From Aureimonas flava (GTDB lineage Bacteria; Pseudomonadota; Alphaproteobacteria; Rhizobiales; Rhizobiaceae), in the NCBI RefSeq assembly GCF_003583935.1, contig NZ_QYRN01000006.1, forward strand, positions 186,001 to 250,000: DNA of 64,000 bases, in the 5' to 3' direction. The notes below the pieces were generated by a model that saw only the letters and a list, made by a program, of their open reading frames with translations, did no database searches and was not told where the DNA came from. Positions 56,520-64,000 of this stretch are shown piece by piece (within the stretch, counting starts at the first letter, position 1; each line of letters begins with the position of its first letter). A program made the position numbers and the translations under genes.

Positions 56520-57076
56520 CCTCCTCGGCTTTCGACCGCGACACCTTCGCCGAATGGATCGTCGCCCAAGGCGGCACGGTCCAGCCCGGCACGAACGAAT
56601 GGGAAGTCCTGCGCTACCGGACGAGCTCCAACGAGACCGGCGTCGTCTACCGTAACAAGAAGGGCGAGCTGTCCTACACCGAGCGCAGCCGGGCCGACCT
56701 GGCCAAGTTCTTGGCCGACACGAACTTCGCGCCGGCCGAGCGCGTGAATAGGCTCAAGGCTGAGTGGACCGCCAAGACCCGCGCCATCCTTTTGGAGCGC
56801 GACGGTCCGGGCTGCGTGTTCTGCGGCCAGTTCCTCGACCGCGGCGAGCTGCGGCCGACCATCGAGCATTTCCATGCTCTGGCGAAAACCGGCAACAACC
56901 ATCCCGACAACCTCGCTCTCGCCTGCGAAGGCTGCAATGGCGCGGTCGGCAACGATCCCGTCGTGAAGAAGATCGCCTTCCGAGATCACGTCCGGTCCCT
57001 CATCGCCGACGTCCCGCCCTGGCAGGTGGTCGACACCCGCGCGCTGGCGACCGCCAAGATCGGGGTGCCGGCATGA
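56516..57076 (+). CDS. HNH-family nuclease domain protein
   Basis: A 186-residue protein. The C-terminal half contains CVFCGQ, TIEHFHALAKTGNNHPDNL and ACEGCNGAVGN, the HNH/zinc pattern with the central His of EHF. The N-terminal 90 residues have no known domain. ATGA-coupled on both sides. Probably a phage DNA endonuclease; its target is unknown. Confidence 0.78.
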   Translation: MTSSAFDRDTFAEWIVAQGGTVQPGTNEWEVLRYRTSSNETGVVYRNKKGELSYTERSRADLAKFLADTNFAPAERVNRLKAEWTAKTRAILLERDGPGCVFCGQFLDRGELRPTIEHFHALAKTGNNHPDNLALACEGCNGAVGNDPVVKKIAFRDHVRSLIADVPPWQVVDTRALATAKIGVPA

Positions 57077-57222
57077 TCTTCGCCACGCTCGCCTTCGCAG
57101 GCATCCTCGCCGTCGGCGTTTTCCTCGGCCGCTGGTTCGCCCATCACCATCCATCGGATGCCGTGGGCGCCGTGGTCGGCCTCGGCCTCATCGGCACATC
57201 CGTTCTCGCCCTGACGGGCTGA
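57073..57222 (+). CDS. Small phage membrane protein
   Basis: A 49-residue protein with two hydrophobic segments (MIFATLAFAGILAVGVFLGR and AVGAVVGLGLIGTSVLAL) joined by HHHPSD. Coupled by ATGA to the HNH gene. Unknown role. Confidence 0.6.
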   Translation: MIFATLAFAGILAVGVFLGRWFAHHHPSDAVGAVVGLGLIGTSVLALTG

Positions 57223-57458
57223 TCCCCCTCCGCTCGCGGGTTCCCCCACTGCCCCGCGAGCGCCGGCGGGGAAGGCGATTCCTCCCTCGGTCTTCCCCGC
57301 CAACCGTCCAAGTCTTCGCAGCACCGCATCGCAGGCTTCGTCCATCGTCATCGGTTCGTCGGTGTCAGGGGCGGAGTTCATGACCGCAAAGATGTCGCAG
57401 GCGTCTCTCTCGGTCACGGAAAGCGGTCCCCCTCAATCTTTCACCGGGTCGTGATCCC

Positions 57459-57983
57459 ATGAACGATCTTCGCAAGACCACAGGCCCTACGCGGCAGGCT
57501 CTCAAGGCTGCGGTGCGTCGGGCTCTCACTCTCGCCGGCGGTGGTGACAGCGTGCAGTACGCCACGCGCGTCAAAGCGCCCGCTCTCTCGCGCTACGCCT
57601 CAAGCCAGGAAGAGCACCAAGAGAACCACTGTCCGATCGACGTGGCGCTGGATCTCGACCTCGAAGCCGGGCAGCCGGTTATCACGACGCTGCTGGCGAA
57701 GGCGCAGGGCTATGAGCTCGTGCCAACGGAGCCTGCGATCTACACCGACGTGCCGTGGTGCGCGAAGCTCGGCGCGATCGCAAGACAGGATGGCGTCTTG
57801 CACGGGATGATCGGCGAGGCGCTGGCGGACGGCCAAATCAACGCCGCCGAGGCGAAGTGCATCGTCGACGAGATCGACCGGCACATGGACCAGCTTCGCA
57901 GCCTCCGAGCTCGGGTTGAGGCCGAAGGCGGGCAGGGCGGTAGCGTCGTGCCGGTGCGGATGACCGGGGAGGCGCGGTCGTGA
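57459..57983 (+). CDS. Phage regulatory protein, CII-like (CP76 family)
   Basis: A 174-residue protein. The N-terminal half (ALKAAVRRALTLAGGGDSVQ, APALSRYASSQEEHQENHCP and PIDVALDLDLEAGQPVITTL) matches the pattern of the phage CII/CP76 family: a GG turn, a helix-turn-helix and the PIDV segment. The C-terminal 50 residues are helical (AAEAKCIVDEIDRHMDQL). It follows a 236-base gap in which no gene is well supported. CII-type proteins favour the lysogenic decision; that role is inferred. Confidence 0.72.
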   Translation: MNDLRKTTGPTRQALKAAVRRALTLAGGGDSVQYATRVKAPALSRYASSQEEHQENHCPIDVALDLDLEAGQPVITTLLAKAQGYELVPTEPAIYTDVPWCAKLGAIARQDGVLHGMIGEALADGQINAAEAKCIVDEIDRHMDQLRSLRARVEAEGGQGGSVVPVRMTGEARS

Positions 57984-58159
57984 GCGTTCTCCTCAACCCA
58001 ACCAACGACCTCCAGTCCGTCGCACCGTTCGAGCACATCATCATGCCCGCCGTTCGTGTGCTGAAAGCGGCGAGCGAAGCCCGCACCGATCGCGAGGCGC
58101 AGGAGAGCATCGAAGGTGGCTCGGCCGAGCCGGCCGAAGTGCCAGGGGCGGCACACTGA
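57980..58159 (+). CDS. Small hypothetical phage protein
   Basis: A 59-residue protein starting with GTG in a GTGA overlap and ending in a TGATG overlap with the next gene. It reads MSVLLNPTNDLQSVAPFEHI near the start and is acidic toward the end. The tight coupling on both sides supports it. No known domain. Confidence 0.6.
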   Translation: MSVLLNPTNDLQSVAPFEHIIMPAVRVLKAASEARTDREAQESIEGGSAEPAEVPGAAH

Positions 58160-58629
58160 TGCCGCGACATCGCTGGACCGATGAAGACGACCATCAGATC
58201 CGTCGCAGGATCAATCTCGAGCAGACCTATGACGAGATCGGCGCGGCGCTCGGCGTGAGCCGGAATGCAGTTGCAGCTCGTGTTCAGCGCCTGGGGCTCG
58301 GAAGCCCCGAGCGAGCAGCCTTCCTCCGAAGCCGCCGCCTCAAAGGCAAGAAGCGCCCGAAAGACGTGATGCGGCGCGTGGCGAAGGCGTCCAAGGCTCG
58401 TGCGGAAGACCCTGCGCATCGCGCCCGCCTTCAGGAGATGGGTCAGCGTCACGCAGCCAACCCCAAGCGGATACGCGCTGTGGCCAAGGCTCTTGATCGC
58501 AAGCGCGGGGGGCCGATCCTGCCCGAGCTCGCAGAAGATTACAGGCTCGCGCGCCGGAAGCATCTGCCGGCCGCCGAGGCCTACGCCGCAACTCACCCCA
58601 CCATTCAGACCTTCGGCAAAGGAGCCTGA
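58159..58629 (+). CDS. GcrA-like helix-turn-helix protein
   Basis: A 156-residue basic protein. The N-terminus (RWTDEDDHQIRRRI, then YDEIGAALGVSRNAVAARVQ) resembles the SANT-like DNA-binding domain of GcrA, the alphaproteobacterial cell-cycle regulator. Phages of alphaproteobacteria often carry such proteins. The rest is Arg/Lys-rich and helical. Probably a DNA-binding regulator; whether it recruits host polymerase is unknown. Confidence 0.68.
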   Translation: MPRHRWTDEDDHQIRRRINLEQTYDEIGAALGVSRNAVAARVQRLGLGSPERAAFLRSRRLKGKKRPKDVMRRVAKASKARAEDPAHRARLQEMGQRHAANPKRIRAVAKALDRKRGGPILPELAEDYRLARRKHLPAAEAYAATHPTIQTFGKGA

Positions 58630-58632
58630 CCC

Positions 58633-59214
58633 ATGGCCCGCAGTGCAGCCGCGAAGCAGGAACCGGCCGGGATAGGCCACAATGGAAACGATATGTCGTC
58701 TGCGGAGATGAAGGCCCTGAAGATGGACTACTTCCATCAGATCAGTGCCCAGCAGGCGCGGGTCGACGAGGAGCGCGAAGAGCTGCAGCGTATTCGCAAG
58801 CTTGCCAAGGCCGACAAGATCATCCTGTCGGACATCGACTTCATGATGCGATGCGCGAAGGTCGAAGACCCGAGAGTCATCCCCGACCGCATCAAGCGCG
58901 AGGCTGAGATCGCGTCATGGTTCGCGCTTCCGGTCCTGTTCCAGCCCGACATGTTCGGCGACTTCACGCGCGAGCCGGCAGAAGATGCTGCGCGCCGCGA
59001 GGGGCATGCCGCTGGCGTCTCAGGCTTCGGGTCCAATCCGCACGACGAGAACTCGGCATCTGGTCGCGCTTGGGCCGCTGCATGGGAGGCGGCACAGGCT
59101 GACCATCGCGCCAATCTCAAGTCCGCGATGGAAAAGAAGAACGCTGCGAAGGCCGAGCTGATCGAAGGGCCGGGCCGCGATGACGGCGCCGATCTAGACG
59201 AGGGCGAGGAATGA
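58633..59214 (+). CDS. Phage protein with ribosome-modulation-factor-like motif
   Basis: A 193-residue protein. Residues 10-20 carry the GIGHNG motif common in alphaproteobacterial phages. Residues 25-80 are a helical, GapR-like segment (MDYFHQISAQQARVDEEREE, FMMRCAKVED). Residues 119-155 read ARREGHAAGVSGFGSNPHDE then GRAWAAAWEAAQA, which follows the pattern of the ribosome modulation factor (G-x-x-A-G then P-Y/H and W-x3-W). The C-terminus is acidic. Function inferred only. Confidence 0.68.
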   Translation: MARSAAAKQEPAGIGHNGNDMSSAEMKALKMDYFHQISAQQARVDEEREELQRIRKLAKADKIILSDIDFMMRCAKVEDPRVIPDRIKREAEIASWFALPVLFQPDMFGDFTREPAEDAARREGHAAGVSGFGSNPHDENSASGRAWAAAWEAAQADHRANLKSAMEKKNAAKAELIEGPGRDDGADLDEGEE

Positions 59215-59747
59215 TGGGGAAGCGGTCGTCCTTCGAACGGGTGGAGCGCGATTACTACCCAACCCCGCCGGAAGCGGTTGTCCCGCTGCTCCCGCACCTC
59301 GCGCACGGCACCATGTTTGCTGAGCCCTGCGCAGGCGACGGCGCGCTGGTCCGGCATCTCGAGGCTGCGGGCATGTCCTGCCTGTGGGCTTCAGACATCG
59401 CTCCGCAGGCGCCGGACATCGCCGCACGCGACGCCTACGACGGCCTGCACAGTGCGGCCGACAGCGCCGATTTCATCATTACGAACCCGCCGTGGGATCG
59501 CGCCACGCTCCATCGGATGATCGTCACGTTCAGCGACGAGCGGCCGACTTGGCTCCTGTTCGACGCGGACTGGATTCATACCCGGCAGGCGGCGCCGTAT
59601 CTGCCGCGCCTTCGCAAGGTCGTCAGCGTCGGGCGCGTGAAGTGGATCTGGGGCTCACCCTTCACCGGCAAGGACAACTGCGCTTGGCACCTGTTCGACA
59701 AACCGGACGAGGCGGCGGTCGCTGTGCTTGTGGGGCGGGCTGCATGA
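59211..59747 (+). CDS. Phage DNA adenine methyltransferase-like protein
   Basis: A 178-residue SAM-dependent methyltransferase. Motif I is FAEPCAGDGALV and the catalytic motif IV is TNPPWDR, as in N6-adenine enzymes. It begins DYYPTPPEAV, the usual opening of this phage family. No paired restriction enzyme is next to it, so it is probably an orphan methylase for protecting or regulating phage DNA. ATGA-coupled on both sides. Confidence 0.8.
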   Translation: MMGKRSSFERVERDYYPTPPEAVVPLLPHLAHGTMFAEPCAGDGALVRHLEAAGMSCLWASDIAPQAPDIAARDAYDGLHSAADSADFIITNPPWDRATLHRMIVTFSDERPTWLLFDADWIHTRQAAPYLPRLRKVVSVGRVKWIWGSPFTGKDNCAWHLFDKPDEAAVAVLVGRAA

Positions 59748-60319
59748 TCGTCTACGGCATCGACCCCGGCCAGAACTGCGGCGTCTGCATCTACGACACC
59801 GATCGCAGCTTATCGGCCATGGAGCCGATGCTGCTGAAGGCGCCGAAGAAGGCAGAGGACGGCAGGGAACTCGAAATTGAAGAGAAGTGCTGGGAGCTCG
59901 GGCGCCTTCTGGTGGCGCTGATGCGTCAGAAACGTCCACACCTCGTAGCGATCGAAGAGCCCATGAGAGCGATCCCGAAAAAGGGCAACGCGGCAGGGAG
60001 CTTCTCGTCCAACCAGATCGTGGGCGGAATCGCCATGATCTGCGGCCTCAAAGGAATCAAACTAATCACGATCCCCTCGGGGACTTGGCGTTCTCACTTC
60101 TACCCCGAGGGCTTCAAACCGCCCGTGAAGGTCATCCAGGAGAAGGGCGGCACCACCCGCACCGAGAACGACTGGAAGACCGCCGCGCGAGAGAAGTGCG
60201 CCGAGCTGCGGATCACCGTCACGAACCACGACATGGCCGAGGCGTGCGGAATCGCGTTCGCCGCGACCTTCGACCAGACCTTCAAATGGATGCAGCACAA
60301 CATGGAGAAGGCCGCATGA
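59744..60319 (+). CDS. RuvC-like Holliday junction resolvase
   Basis: A 191-residue protein with the RNase H-like fold of RuvC. The N-terminal strand carries Asp7 (YGIDPGQNCG), an acidic residue follows in LVAIEEPMRA, and a late one in NHDMAEACGIAF. It would resolve branched DNA during phage replication or recombination. ATGA-coupled to the methylase and to the next gene. Confidence 0.77.
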   Translation: MIVYGIDPGQNCGVCIYDTDRSLSAMEPMLLKAPKKAEDGRELEIEEKCWELGRLLVALMRQKRPHLVAIEEPMRAIPKKGNAAGSFSSNQIVGGIAMICGLKGIKLITIPSGTWRSHFYPEGFKPPVKVIQEKGGTTRTENDWKTAAREKCAELRITVTNHDMAEACGIAFAATFDQTFKWMQHNMEKAA

Positions 60320-61035
60320 GCGCCCTGCACGAACTCCTTGCGCGCGCCGAGCAGAACGAAGCCGCGCGCGCCGCTGAACTCGCAAACCTCGCGGCGTCGC
60401 GCGCGCTGTTGAAGAGTGCCGAGGACGAAGCCCGAAGCGACTACCGCAAGGCCCACGGCGTGGTGATCCGTATCCGCGGCGCAATCGAAGCCGTTGAGCG
60501 CCTGCCGGAAGCGGCGGAGATCCTCGGCAATGATCCGGCGCCAGCCACAGCGGATTCGGTGCTCGACGGGCTTGGCCTGCGCGCCGGACAGGAAGGCGAG
60601 CCGCCGCTGGTGGAGGTCGCCCCGGTCGCGCCGTTCACCCCGGCGCTCGACTATCGCGTTGAGCATCCGGTCGAGCCGCCCCGGCGCGAGCCCAACGTCC
60701 GTCCAATCGCGGCGACTTCGGCGATCAAGGCCATCATCTCGAGGCCCGTCCCCGTCGCTCGGGCTGTGCCCGAATCCTCCCGGCCCGCGCGCCCGAACGC
60801 GAAGAAGGTCCGCGCGCTCGCCGACGAGATCCTCGCCATGTTCCAGAAGGTGCGGCAGGGCAGATGCGCCTCGCTCGACACCGAGACGATCTACCGCGAC
60901 ACCGGCAAGTCGGCCAACGCGGTCAGCGTCGCGCCGACGGATCTCGCCGAACGCGGCCTGATTCGCCGGGTGAAGGCGGCTGAACGGGGACACATCACCA
61001 TCCTGATGATGGGTGCGGCGGAGGCGGCCGAATGA
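60316..61035 (+). CDS. Hypothetical phage protein with winged-helix C-terminus
   Basis: A 239-residue protein. Residues 1-60 form an Ala/Glu-rich coiled coil (MSALHELLARAEQNEAARAA), followed by a Pro-rich linker, and the C-terminal 70 residues have a winged-helix look (TETIYRDTGKSANAVSVAPT, DLAERGLIRRVKAAERG). It precedes the DnaB-type helicase by ATGA, the position of a helicase loader or initiator, but this is only positional inference. Confidence 0.62.
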   Translation: MSALHELLARAEQNEAARAAELANLAASRALLKSAEDEARSDYRKAHGVVIRIRGAIEAVERLPEAAEILGNDPAPATADSVLDGLGLRAGQEGEPPLVEVAPVAPFTPALDYRVEHPVEPPRREPNVRPIAATSAIKAIISRPVPVARAVPESSRPARPNAKKVRALADEILAMFQKVRQGRCASLDTETIYRDTGKSANAVSVAPTDLAERGLIRRVKAAERGHITILMMGAAEAAE

Positions 61036-62540
61036 ATCAGCACTCCCCCATGCAGGATTTCGCCGGGTACGATGAACCCGCCGGCCCGTCGATCGAGAAC
61101 GCCATCAACGTCGACCTCGAGCAGGCCGTCCTCGGCACGCTTCTGATGAACAACGAGACCCTAGGCGCCATGAGCTTCTTGGAGCCGGACGACTTCCACG
61201 AGAAGGTCCACCAGACGATCTACGCCCAGGCGAAGGCGATGATCGACAGCGGCCGCGTCGCCTCCGCGAAGTCGCTCCAGTCGTTCATTCCGCCCGACAG
61301 CATCGGCGGTATGTCCCCGAAGGAGTACCTGTTCCGGCTTCAGGTCGAAGCGGCCATGCCGATGTCGGCGGCCGGCAACGCGCGGCTCCTGCGCGACATG
61401 CGCGCCTGCCGGTTCGGATCCGCTTGCCTGGACGACGCCTGCAACGCCTTCCTGAACCGCGGCGCCGACAACCGGGTGTCCGAGATCGCCGACGAGGTGA
61501 TCGACCACATGATGGCGTTGAAGGCGATGATGCCCCGCGGCGACAGCCGGGCCAACGCAGGCGTCTACGTCGACCGATTCCTCTCCCGCGTCTTCGAGGC
61601 CAAGATGTCGAGCGCGACCTACGTGCCGTTCCCGCTGCCCGAGTTCGAGGCGGTGGTGCAGTCCGGTGGATGGGAGCCCGGCAACCTCTACGGCCTCCTT
61701 GGAGCTTCGGGAGAGGGCAAGACGAGCCTTGTGCTGCAGATCATGCGCGCGGCAATGGATGCCGGCCACCCGACGCTCCTACTCTCCTACGACCAGCAGG
61801 GCGAGCAGGTAGTCATGCAGATGGCGAGTCAGGCGCGGTCGATCTCGATGCGCGCGATCTCGCAGTTCGATCCACAGTCCAGCCGTCCGACGCTCAACAT
61901 GAACGAGCGCGATTGGCTGGCGGACGAGGTCGAGATCATTCGGCAGCTCCCCTGGTACGTCGAGCCGCTCCGGGACGAGAAGATCGGGCAGATAGCTAAG
62001 ATCGCCGAACGCTTCGTGAAGAACTGGCGCAAGCGCCGCCGGCCGGACGGATCCGAGTGGGGCACGCCGCTCATCATCCTCGACCACAATCGCAAGGTGA
62101 CGCCCGACGATCCGCGCGCCCACGAGGGCCGCATCGCCGGCGCCATCAACGGAGCAGGCAAGGCCATGGCCGGAGAGCTCGGCGCTGCCGTCCTGTTCCT
62201 GAACCAGCGCAACGGTGGCGGCGCCCGCCGTGACGTGCCCCGGCCGATCGCCGCGGACCTCTTCGGCGGGGAGCAGGCGCGCGAGGACTACGACGCGATC
62301 CTCTACCTCTACCGCGCCGAGCGCTGGATGAAGGAGAAGCTGAAGGTTGCCGGGTCCGCCTCGGAGGAAGACAAGATCAGGGCTCGCTTCCGGTTCGGCA
62401 CGCGCGATCCCGAGGGGCTCGCCGAACTTGGTGCGCTGAAGGTCCGGTATGGCCAGGATGACGTCACCGAACTGCTGAAGTGGGAAGGGCGGTTCACCCG
62501 CTATGCCTCGGAGCGCCGTGCCGCGCCGGAGCTGTTCTGA
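61032..62540 (+). CDS. DnaB-type replicative helicase of the phage
   Basis: A 502-residue hexameric helicase. The N-terminal DnaB domain begins DLEQAVLGTLLMNNETLGAM; Walker A is GASGEGKTS (Lys230). The region TPLIILDHNRKVTPDD corresponds to Walker B and the ELGAAVLFLNQRNGGGARRD segment to the sensor (H3/H4) region. It unwinds the fork and shows that the phage replicates with its own helicase. It ends TGATG with the following gene. Confidence 0.9.
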   Translation: MNQHSPMQDFAGYDEPAGPSIENAINVDLEQAVLGTLLMNNETLGAMSFLEPDDFHEKVHQTIYAQAKAMIDSGRVASAKSLQSFIPPDSIGGMSPKEYLFRLQVEAAMPMSAAGNARLLRDMRACRFGSACLDDACNAFLNRGADNRVSEIADEVIDHMMALKAMMPRGDSRANAGVYVDRFLSRVFEAKMSSATYVPFPLPEFEAVVQSGGWEPGNLYGLLGASGEGKTSLVLQIMRAAMDAGHPTLLLSYDQQGEQVVMQMASQARSISMRAISQFDPQSSRPTLNMNERDWLADEVEIIRQLPWYVEPLRDEKIGQIAKIAERFVKNWRKRRRPDGSEWGTPLIILDHNRKVTPDDPRAHEGRIAGAINGAGKAMAGELGAAVLFLNQRNGGGARRDVPRPIAADLFGGEQAREDYDAILYLYRAERWMKEKLKVAGSASEEDKIRARFRFGTRDPEGLAELGALKVRYGQDDVTELLKWEGRFTRYASERRAAPELF

Positions 62541-62893
62541 TGCAGTACGAGACCGGCAAGAGCTACGCCTGGTTCATCGCATTCGGGCGGGGCTACGCTG
62601 CCGTGTTCGCCTATCCCGGCAACAAGCGCACCCGCATGTTCTGCGAGGGCGGGAAGGTGGTCCAGTTCACCAGCGCCACCGACGCCATCGCGGCCGCGCA
62701 GATGCAGGTCCGCAAGGTCTGCGAGCCCGAGATGCGCAGCACGATCGCGGAAGAGGCGCAGCCCGCCGCTGACGTGCTCGACGTTGCCGGCTGGCAGGCG
62801 CGGAAGGTCGCGCAGCAGATCGAGGACCGGAAGGTGTTCCGCGGCCTCGGCAAGGGCTTTCTGACAGTTGAGACGAAGCGGAGGCGCGCGTGA
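62540..62893 (+). CDS. Hypothetical phage protein
   Basis: A 117-residue protein with an aromatic N-terminus (MQYETGKSYAWFIAFGRGYA) and a basic C-terminus. No known domain. TGATG overlap with the helicase gene; its end overlaps the GTG start of the next gene. Confidence 0.62.
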   Translation: MQYETGKSYAWFIAFGRGYAAVFAYPGNKRTRMFCEGGKVVQFTSATDAIAAAQMQVRKVCEPEMRSTIAEEAQPAADVLDVAGWQARKVAQQIEDRKVFRGLGKGFLTVETKRRRA

Positions 62894-63222
62894 GCCGTCA
62901 GCATCTACCCAACCGCCGCCCGGCCGAGAACGTAGACGTGCGCTTCCAGGGCATGGACGTCCAGGTCTCGTTCGGCTGGACCGACGACTGGCGGATCACG
63001 GAGGTCTTCGCCTCCACCCGCAAGGTCGGCACCGCGATCGACACGATGGTCCGGGACCAGTCCGTGCTTCTCTCGATTGCGCTCCAATACGGCGCCACGC
63101 CGAAGGTGCTCCTACGCTCGCTTACAATGACGGAGGAGGGCAACCCGGAGGGATTCGCTGGGCTTATCCTGCGCATGATTGTGGCCCGCGAGGCGGAGAT
63201 CCGCGAGGTCGATGCCGCATGA
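62890..63222 (+). CDS. TSCPD-like phage protein
   Basis: A 110-residue protein starting with GTG. The pattern VDVRFQGMDVQVSFGW, ITEVFASTRKVGTAID and VLLSIALQYGATPKVLLRSL resembles the TSCPD domain found at the end of B12-dependent ribonucleotide reductases and as stand-alone proteins in alphaproteobacteria and their phages. A role in nucleotide metabolism is possible. ATGA-coupled to the next gene. Confidence 0.65.
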   Translation: MSRQHLPNRRPAENVDVRFQGMDVQVSFGWTDDWRITEVFASTRKVGTAIDTMVRDQSVLLSIALQYGATPKVLLRSLTMTEEGNPEGFAGLILRMIVAREAEIREVDAA

Positions 63223-63653
63223 CCAACGCCAAGGGTCATCTCGACACGTTCCTGGATGGCCTCGGCGTTCGCCTGCTTCCCGTCTGGCGCCGACGCAAGG
63301 GGGCGCAGAGCCACGCCCGCGGCAAGCTGCGCGAGATCGCCAAGCACCATGGCTGGGACCACCTCGGCTTGGTCGTGCGCTTCATCATCGAGAGCGAGGG
63401 GAACAAGACCGCGCTATGGTCCGAGACGGCGGGGGCACTGTCCGACGTTCTTGCGCAGCGGCCGGACTGGCAGGACCGCCCCTCGGACGTCTTCGCTGCC
63501 ATGGACACCATCGACCTCAACAAGATGCGCGAGCGCGCCGTGCGCCGCCGTCCCTGGCCGATCCGGCACACCATGCGGGCCTTCCTCTACGACGCGCTGG
63601 AGCAGCGCCTGGACACCGCGATCGACAAAGACCTGTTTGGAGAAGGCGCATGA
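63219..63653 (+). CDS. Hypothetical phage protein
   Basis: A 144-residue basic protein. Helical stretches (ARGKLREIAKHHGWDHLGLV) and a conserved-looking middle (DVFAAMDTIDLNKMRERAVR). No known domain. ATGA-coupled on both sides. Confidence 0.62.
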   Translation: MTNAKGHLDTFLDGLGVRLLPVWRRRKGAQSHARGKLREIAKHHGWDHLGLVVRFIIESEGNKTALWSETAGALSDVLAQRPDWQDRPSDVFAAMDTIDLNKMRERAVRRRPWPIRHTMRAFLYDALEQRLDTAIDKDLFGEGA

Positions 63654-64000
63654 CCGACCTCACCATCGAAGCGGCCGAGCTCGCCGACATCGAGATCATC
63701 GCCCGCCACCGCTTCGTCGAGGCGGCCGAGACCATGGCCTATCTCCAGGTCCGCGGCACCCGCCCGTCGGACAAAAGCGGAGCATGGCCCGGTGTGGCCG
63801 ACATCGTGGATGGGGACTACCTCGAGCGCTACCGACCATCGGCCGCCGCGATCTCGCGCGCTGAGGAGGTGATGCAAGATTGGCTGCTCGACTTCGTGCC
63901 GGATCAGGAGCAACGTGTCGTCATCTGCCGGTGGGCTGCAAGCCTCGCAGTGCCCCGGATGGTCGGCTCCTTCCGCTCGTTCTGCAAGAAAACGGGCCGA
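63650..64000 (+). CDS. DUF6362-like phage protein, 3' end outside the window
   Basis: The frame is open to the edge, 117 codons. AAAISRAEEVMQDWL and CRWAASLAVPRMVGSFRSFC resemble DUF6362, a helix-turn-helix-like phage family of unknown function. The start overlaps the previous stop by ATGA. Confidence 0.6.
   Translation, partial: MTDLTIEAAELADIEIIARHRFVEAAETMAYLQVRGTRPSDKSGAWPGVADIVDGDYLERYRPSAAAISRAEEVMQDWLLDFVPDQEQRVVICRWAASLAVPRMVGSFRSFCKKTGR

Larger units (their letters stand above)
46591..64000. mobile_element. Temperate prophage integrated at tRNA-Arg, right end outside the window
   Basis: Starting next to the tRNA 3' end, the DNA carries a tyrosine integrase, an excisionase-like gene, many short coupled hypothetical genes, a RecE/RecT-like pair, an S24 repressor with a divergent Cro-like gene, and a replication module with a DnaB-type helicase. 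These are the early genes of a lambdoid-type phage. No capsid, tail, terminase or lysis gene is in view and the right attachment site was not found, so the element extends beyond the window. The integrase end looks less GC-rich than the flanking chromosome. Confidence 0.93.

Noticed and set aside
57144-57417. A leftward small gene in the gap before the CII-like gene (reads MTERDACDIFAVMNSAPD at its start)
   Set aside because: The first 50 residues look plausible, but the frame then runs antisense through the small membrane protein and HNH genes, and no ribosome binding site or coupling is seen.

Overview
The window is GC-rich chromosomal DNA from an alphaproteobacterium, most likely of the order Hyphomicrobiales (Rhizobiales). 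Evidence includes the neighbourhood ispA / mtgA / rpmF / phaR / phaA-phaB, the run fdxA-carD-rpoH with an rpoH2-like sigma-32 gene, matches to the sigma-EcfG (RpoE2) promoter consensus GGAAC-N16-CGTT, and a large CarD. The genus is not decided by what can be read here. Genes are densely packed, and many neighbours overlap by ATGA, GTGA, TTGA or TGATG.

Layout of the chromosomal part. 0-6.3 kb: a leftward operon of a transglutaminase/DUF2126 protein, a circularly permuted ATP-grasp/alpha-E fusion and a second transglutaminase (cut by the window edge). This is a predicted but functionally obscure peptide-ligation cluster, with a zinc-ribbon metallopeptidase divergent from it. 7.9-16.2 kb: treZ-malQ-treY (trehalose from maltodextrin), then thuA/thuB-like genes (oxidation of trehalose-type disaccharides). 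16.5-24.1 kb: a DMT exporter, a glyoxalase, pyruvate carboxylase, a DeoR regulator with an MFS permease, and two 52-residue DUF3309-type membrane proteins, one behind a consensus EcfG promoter. 24.3-29.7 kb: ispG, a lytic transglycosylase and a GNAT protein; ispA-azlC-azlD facing them; and mtgA. 29.9-34.2 kb: rpmF, the polyhydroxybutyrate genes phaR and phaA-phaB, and two paralogous secreted PepSY-like proteins. 34.2-42.1 kb: an SUV3/MgpS-like helicase, an S4 RNA-binding protein, ferredoxin FdxA, CarD, RpoH (behind an EcfG promoter) and an M48 lipoprotein protease. 42.2-46.5 kb: the thiamine importer thiBPQ under a TPP riboswitch, with thiamine pyrophosphokinase divergent.

At 46.5 kb there is a tRNA-Arg(CCT) gene. 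A tyrosine integrase gene ends 10 bases beyond it, and from there to the right edge the DNA is the early half of a temperate prophage that continues outside the window. Its leftward arm carries int, an excisionase-like gene, small hypothetical genes, a broken HNH gene and a RecE/RecT-type pair. The centre is an immunity region: a LexA/CI-type S24 repressor, a Cro-like gene and two clusters of three operator-like palindromes (core GGGA-N4-TCCC). The rightward arm carries an HNH nuclease, a CII-like protein, a GcrA-like HTH protein, an RMF-like protein, a DNA methyltransferase, a RuvC-like resolvase and a DnaB-type helicase. Structural genes, lysis genes and the right attachment site are not in view.

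The observations most worth following are the repeated operator architecture of the prophage, the HNH gene interrupted by an in-frame TAA, the Ser-Ala-Ala repeat protein, the phage protein with a ribosome-modulation-factor motif, the paired EcfG promoters (rpoH and a DUF3309 gene), and the transglutaminase/ATP-grasp/alpha-E cluster.
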